Source of the DNA: Verrucomicrobiaceae bacterium
Lineage (GTDB): Bacteria; Verrucomicrobiota; Verrucomicrobiia; Verrucomicrobiales; Akkermansiaceae
Direction: 5' to 3'
NCBI GenBank assembly: GCA_005787565.1
Contig: SYAP01000246.1
Coordinates: 1-36,396 of the forward strand
Length of the DNA stretch: 36,396 bases
The notes beneath the pieces are model-generated. The model saw only the letters and a program-made list of their open reading frames with translations. It was not told the DNA's origin and made no database searches. The translations under genes were made by a program, and so were the position numbers. Shown here piece after piece: positions 32,783 to 36,396 of the stretch (position 1 is the stretch's first letter; each line of letters starts with the position of its first letter).

Positions 32783-35218
32783 TCACTCCTCAATAATCAC
32801 CAACCGCTTCGGCCGCGGCAAAAGGATCCCCTCATCCCCATCCCCAAGATCCAGACTATCTAACACATTCGTCCGCCGCCTCATCAACCCGCCCGTCCCC
32901 AAATTCTGCGAAAAACTCGGCAACTCCGTGTGATACGGATCCTCCCCAATCAACACCGGCCCCTGCGGCAACACCGGCGACATGTCCAGCGCCGGCAAAT
33001 TCGACAACGCCATCTCCGGCGATACCGAATCACTGATCGCACCCGAATGCTTCGCACAAAACGGCAAACCCTCCGTCCCCCTCCGGAAAAACTCCGCAAT
33101 CGCCGTGCTCTTCGACCGGCTCACCCCGCTGCTTGGATCCTCCTCCATCTCCTGACAGAAATCCGTCGCCCTCTGCCCGGAAACCGAACACACCGGAACC
33201 TCCACCACCGTGTCTGGCTTCGCAATCTCCTCCCCACCAAACGATGGTGCCGCCGCATTCATCGTCGCCTGCCACACCGGCAACGCCAGATCCCGGCTGA
33301 ACGCCCCCGGATAAATCCCCTCCCCGGAACTCTGCAAATACCCCGTCCACACCCCGCAACTCACACGCGAGTTGTAACCCAAAAACCACGTGTCCGCGAA
33401 ATCATGCGTCGTCCCACCCTTACCCGCACCCGCAAACGGCTTCTCATCCAATCCCTCCAACAACCCCGCACCCGACCCTCTCACCATCGAACCCGCCATC
33501 ATGCTGTGCACCTGATAGGCCGTCGCATCATCCAAAACCCGCTGCGGTTCCACAACCTTCGAACGGTCCCTCCGGTAAACCACATTCCCCGCCGAACTCT
33601 CAATCCGATCCAAATATCCCATCGCCTGCGGTGCCGGAACCCCACCTCGCGGAAACGTCGAAATCGCCCGCACCGCCTGCCGCATGCTGGCAGACTCCCA
33701 ACCCACACACAACCGCGGCAACAACTCCGCCTGCTGCATCGGAAAACCAAACGCCACACCCGCCTCCACAATCCGGTCCAACCCCACCATCCCCCCAAAC
33801 CGAACCGTCGCCGCGATCTTCGATGCCTCGAACGCCCTGCGCACCGTCACCTCACCCTCATAAACCGGAGACGCCACCTCCATCCCCCACTCCCCCAGAA
33901 TCCCCTCGCGCCCACCCACCATCACTGCTCGGTTGTCCATCGGTTCATCCTCCAACATCACCACCGGCGTGTGCCCGCCAGCCAACCCCGCCGCATACAA
34001 GAATGGAAAAAACGCCGTCCCTAACGGCCTGCGACCCAGCTCGATGAAATCATACGGCACATTCGCATAATCCCGACCTCCCACATGCGCCAGAACATCG
34101 CCCGTCTCATGATCAATCATCAACACCGCACCCTGCAAAAACGCCGGCGCCTCCGCCGAATCCCGCCGGTAATCCGCTCGCTTCGGCCCCGTGTAATCCA
34201 CACGCCGCTCCGCCTGATCCAACGACTTCTCCAAGGCCTTCTGCGCCGCCTCCTGCGCCTCCGCCAAAATCGTCGTGTGAACCTTGAACCCTCCCGTCGC
34301 CAAAGCATCCTCACCCAACGCACGACCCACCGCATCCGCCACCCGCTCATACAAATGCGACGTGCTCCTCCGCAACGGCTTCGGATCCAAATTCACCGGC
34401 AAAGCCTGATAAGTCGCCAGCTCCGTCGCGCTGATGAACCCCTCCTCCTTCATCCGCAACAACACATAATTCCTCGCCTTCCGGTTCGCCTCAGGATTGT
34501 TCAATGGCGAAAGATTCGTCGGATTCTTGATCAACGCCACGATCGACGCACACTCCTCCACCGTTAGATCCTTCGGCTCCTTCCCGAAATATCCCAGCGA
34601 TGCCGACCGGATCCCATAAAATCCGCTCCCGAAATAAATCCGGTTCAGATAAAAATCCAGAATCTCCTTCTTGCTGTAACGCTTCTCGATCCGGATCGCC
34701 AGAAACGCCTCAACCAACTTCCGCTCGACCCCCGACTCATTGCGCTTCGCCGCCTCCTGCTTCAATGGATACGCATTCCGTGCCAACTGCTGCGTGATCG
34801 TACTCGCACCCTGGTTCACATCACGCGCCTCAAGGTTCAACTTCACCGCACGCATGATCCCGATGTAATCCACCCCCTTGTGCTCATAATACCGCGAGTC
34901 CTCACCCGCCCGCAACGCATTGATGAAACGCTCCGGAATCTCATCCACCGGAATGATGCTCCGGTTCTGCACGAAAATCCGCCCGATCTCCTACCCGTTC
35001 CGATCCAAAATCACACTCGGAACCTCCAAATCATTGATCCGCGCCAAATCATACGTATCCGCACGCTCACGATACGGCCTCACATAAGCCACCGCCACCA
35101 ACCAACCCGCAACACCCATCACCATCGTCAACAAAAGCAACGTCAACCAGAAGCCTTTGCGCTTGTAGAAGCGACTCTTCCGGGCCTTGTTCCGTGGTCT
35201 GTTCTCAACGATTGCCAT
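32783..35218 (-). CDS. PBP1A-like peptidoglycan glycosyltransferase, interrupted by an in-frame TAG, with degenerate transpeptidase
   Basis: About 811 codons from the ATG at 35218 (MAIVENRPRNK), with one membrane segment (FWLTLLLLTMVMGVAGWLVAVAYV). Codon 76 is TAG (34991-34993), exactly where DRNG-x-EIGRIFV runs through in relatives; the frame then continues intact for over 730 codons. The glycosyltransferase (GT51) domain is whole: AGEDSRYYEHKGVD with the catalytic glutamate and GASTITQQLARN. In the transpeptidase domain the SxxK position reads GTAFFPF, the SxN position ASKI and the KTG position KGG, so penicillin-binding chemistry is lost. It would polymerise but not cross-link glycan. If translation restarts at 34972 the membrane anchor is missing. 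The stop may be a real nonsense mutation or a sequencing error. Confidence 0.8.
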
Positions 35219-36396
35219 GTCTGATATGGAAATGCAGCCGTCTCCGCCTGTGGGTTTCCTCAAGGAGGTTTACTCGACCGGAGCCCCGACCGCAACCCCC
35301 ACGTTGCACGACCTTCTCCGCGCCAAAATCACCGCCCAAGGCCCCATCGGCTTCACCGACTTCATGGCCATCGCCCTCTATCAGCCAGACCTCGGCTACT
35401 ACGCCCGCCAAACCCGCCAGGTCGGCCGCGAGGGCGACTTCTTCACCAGCGTCAGCGTCGGCCCACTCTTCGGCAGAATCCTCGCCCGCCGCTTCCTCCG
35501 CGGCTGGAACGAAATCGGCAAACCCACCCGCTGGCGCATCATCGAATGCGGGGCCAACGATGCCACCCTCGCCACCGACATCCTCCGCGAAATCACCGCC
35601 CAATCCCCCCAAGCCGCTGCTTCTCTCGACTACGTCATCACCGAGCCCCTCCCCCACCTCCGCACCATCCAACAGAAAAACCTCGCCCCCTTCGGCCAAA
35701 CCGCCCGCATCCTCACATCCCCGGACACTCTATCAGACCCCCCCCTCCCCGGCTTCGCCTTCGGCAACGAAGTCCTCGACGCCCTCCCCTGCCACCTCAT
35801 CGAATTCCAAAACGGCCACTGGCACGAACGCCTCGTCACCCTCGATCCGAACGACAACCTCACCTGGCACATCAACCCCACCCCCGTCTCCGGCACCCTC
35901 GCCCAAGCCACCGCCCCCCTCGGCCAATCATTCCCTAACGGCTACCTCACGGAAATCCGCACCAACTTCGCCGCCTTCCTCTCACCCCTCCGCCAAGCCC
36001 TCCACAACGGCCACATGATCTGGATCGACTACGGCTTCGCCCAACCCGAATACTACGACCCCGCCAGAACCCGCGGAACCCTCCGCACCTTCAGCAACCA
36101 CCGCGCCGCCGAAAACCCGCTGGAAACACCCGGCCACATCGACCTCACCGCCCACGTCGACTTCACCGCACTCGCCCAAACCGCCATCTCCCTCGGCTGC
36201 CCACCCACCACCTTCCAATCCCAAGGTAGCTGGCTCACCCGCGAAGCCCGCCCCATCCTCCTCGAAATGGAGGAAACCGCATCCCCGCCCGACCTCTCCC
36301 TCCTCAAACAATTCCAAACCCTCACCCACCCCGCCCACCTCGGCGCCCGCTTCCACGTCCTCGAACTCGCCTGCAACCACCCCGCCCCCACCCCCC
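35217..36396 (+). CDS. SAM-dependent methyltransferase, MidA/NDUFAF7 family (3' end outside window)
   Basis: The frame from 35217 is open to the end of the window (about 393 codons), so the protein is truncated here. DLLRAKITAQGPIGFTDFMAIALYQPDLGYYA and EGDFFTSVSVGPLFGRILA match the MidA/NDUFAF7 start, followed by a SAM-binding strand RIIECGANDATLATDILREI, AFGNEVLDALPCHLIEF and the later LRQALHNGHMIWIDYGF. In mitochondria NDUFAF7 methylates an arginine of the NuoD-like subunit during complex I assembly; bacterial members are less studied. The first ATG overlaps the start of the divergent PBP gene; ATGs at 35226 and 35232 are alternatives that would avoid it. No Shine-Dalgarno sequence is seen. 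Confidence 0.88.
   Translation, partial: MSDMEMQPSPPVGFLKEVYSTGAPTATPTLHDLLRAKITAQGPIGFTDFMAIALYQPDLGYYARQTRQVGREGDFFTSVSVGPLFGRILARRFLRGWNEIGKPTRWRIIECGANDATLATDILREITAQSPQAAASLDYVITEPLPHLRTIQQKNLAPFGQTARILTSPDTLSDPPLPGFAFGNEVLDALPCHLIEFQNGHWHERLVTLDPNDNLTWHINPTPVSGTLAQATAPLGQSFPNGYLTEIRTNFAAFLSPLRQALHNGHMIWIDYGFAQPEYYDPARTRGTLRTFSNHRAAENPLETPGHIDLTAHVDFTALAQTAISLGCPPTTFQSQGSWLTREARPILLEMEETASPPDLSLLKQFQTLTHPAHLGARFHVLELACNHPAPTP

Overview
The window looks like chromosome of a Verrucomicrobiota bacterium, most likely of the Luteolibacter/Haloferula/Verrucomicrobium type. This is inferred from the mix of a PEP-CTERM protein ending in an Arg run, a large sulfatase, a thioredoxin with an SHD1-like N-terminal segment, a GspG-like pseudopilin, a 'GSGILPV' type hairpin repeat, a DPxAA-repeat secreted protein, GC-rich coding DNA and mostly weak or absent Shine-Dalgarno sequences. 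No rRNA, tRNA, CRISPR array, transposase or phage gene was seen.
Layout. (1) 1-6117, plus strand: the 3' part of kbl with a strong hairpin behind it, then two small exported proteins and a very large ABCG-type half-transporter fused to a soluble domain and a C-terminal RyR (ryanodine-receptor repeat) domain. This is the most unusual locus in the window. (2) 6119-9503, minus: a large secreted beta-rich protein of unknown function and a CPBP membrane protease. (3) 9504-14340: an accessory stretch that looks less GC-rich, with small orphan genes (DUF6940-like, two small membrane proteins, an Imm26-like immunity protein, a MOSC protein, a lipoprotein/membrane-protein pair), a hairpin repeat and a decayed gene copy. 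(4) 14341-21445: envelope and export functions (small membrane protein, Tyr/Gly-rich secreted protein, DPxAA-repeat protein, sulfatase, LMW tyrosine phosphatase, Gfo/Idh/MocA oxidoreductase, pseudopilin, PEP-CTERM protein). (5) 21644-30636, minus: nuoD, a thioredoxin-like gene, nuoE, nuoF and nadB, preceded by a Pro/Ala-rich-tailed ATPase and dusB. (6) 30730-36396: menD (plus), an orphan Hpt protein, a PBP1A-like gene broken by an in-frame TAG and lacking all three transpeptidase motifs (minus), and a MidA/NDUFAF7-like methyltransferase (plus, runs off the end).
How genes connect. NuoD/E/F feed electrons from NADH into a menaquinone pool, and MenD commits chorismate to menaquinone. NadB makes iminoaspartate for NAD and could also pass electrons to quinone or fumarate. 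MidA/NDUFAF7 relatives help complex I assembly in mitochondria, so its presence about 8 kb from nuoD is suggestive only. The PBP, sulfatase, CPBP protease, pseudopilin and PEP-CTERM protein all concern the cell envelope.
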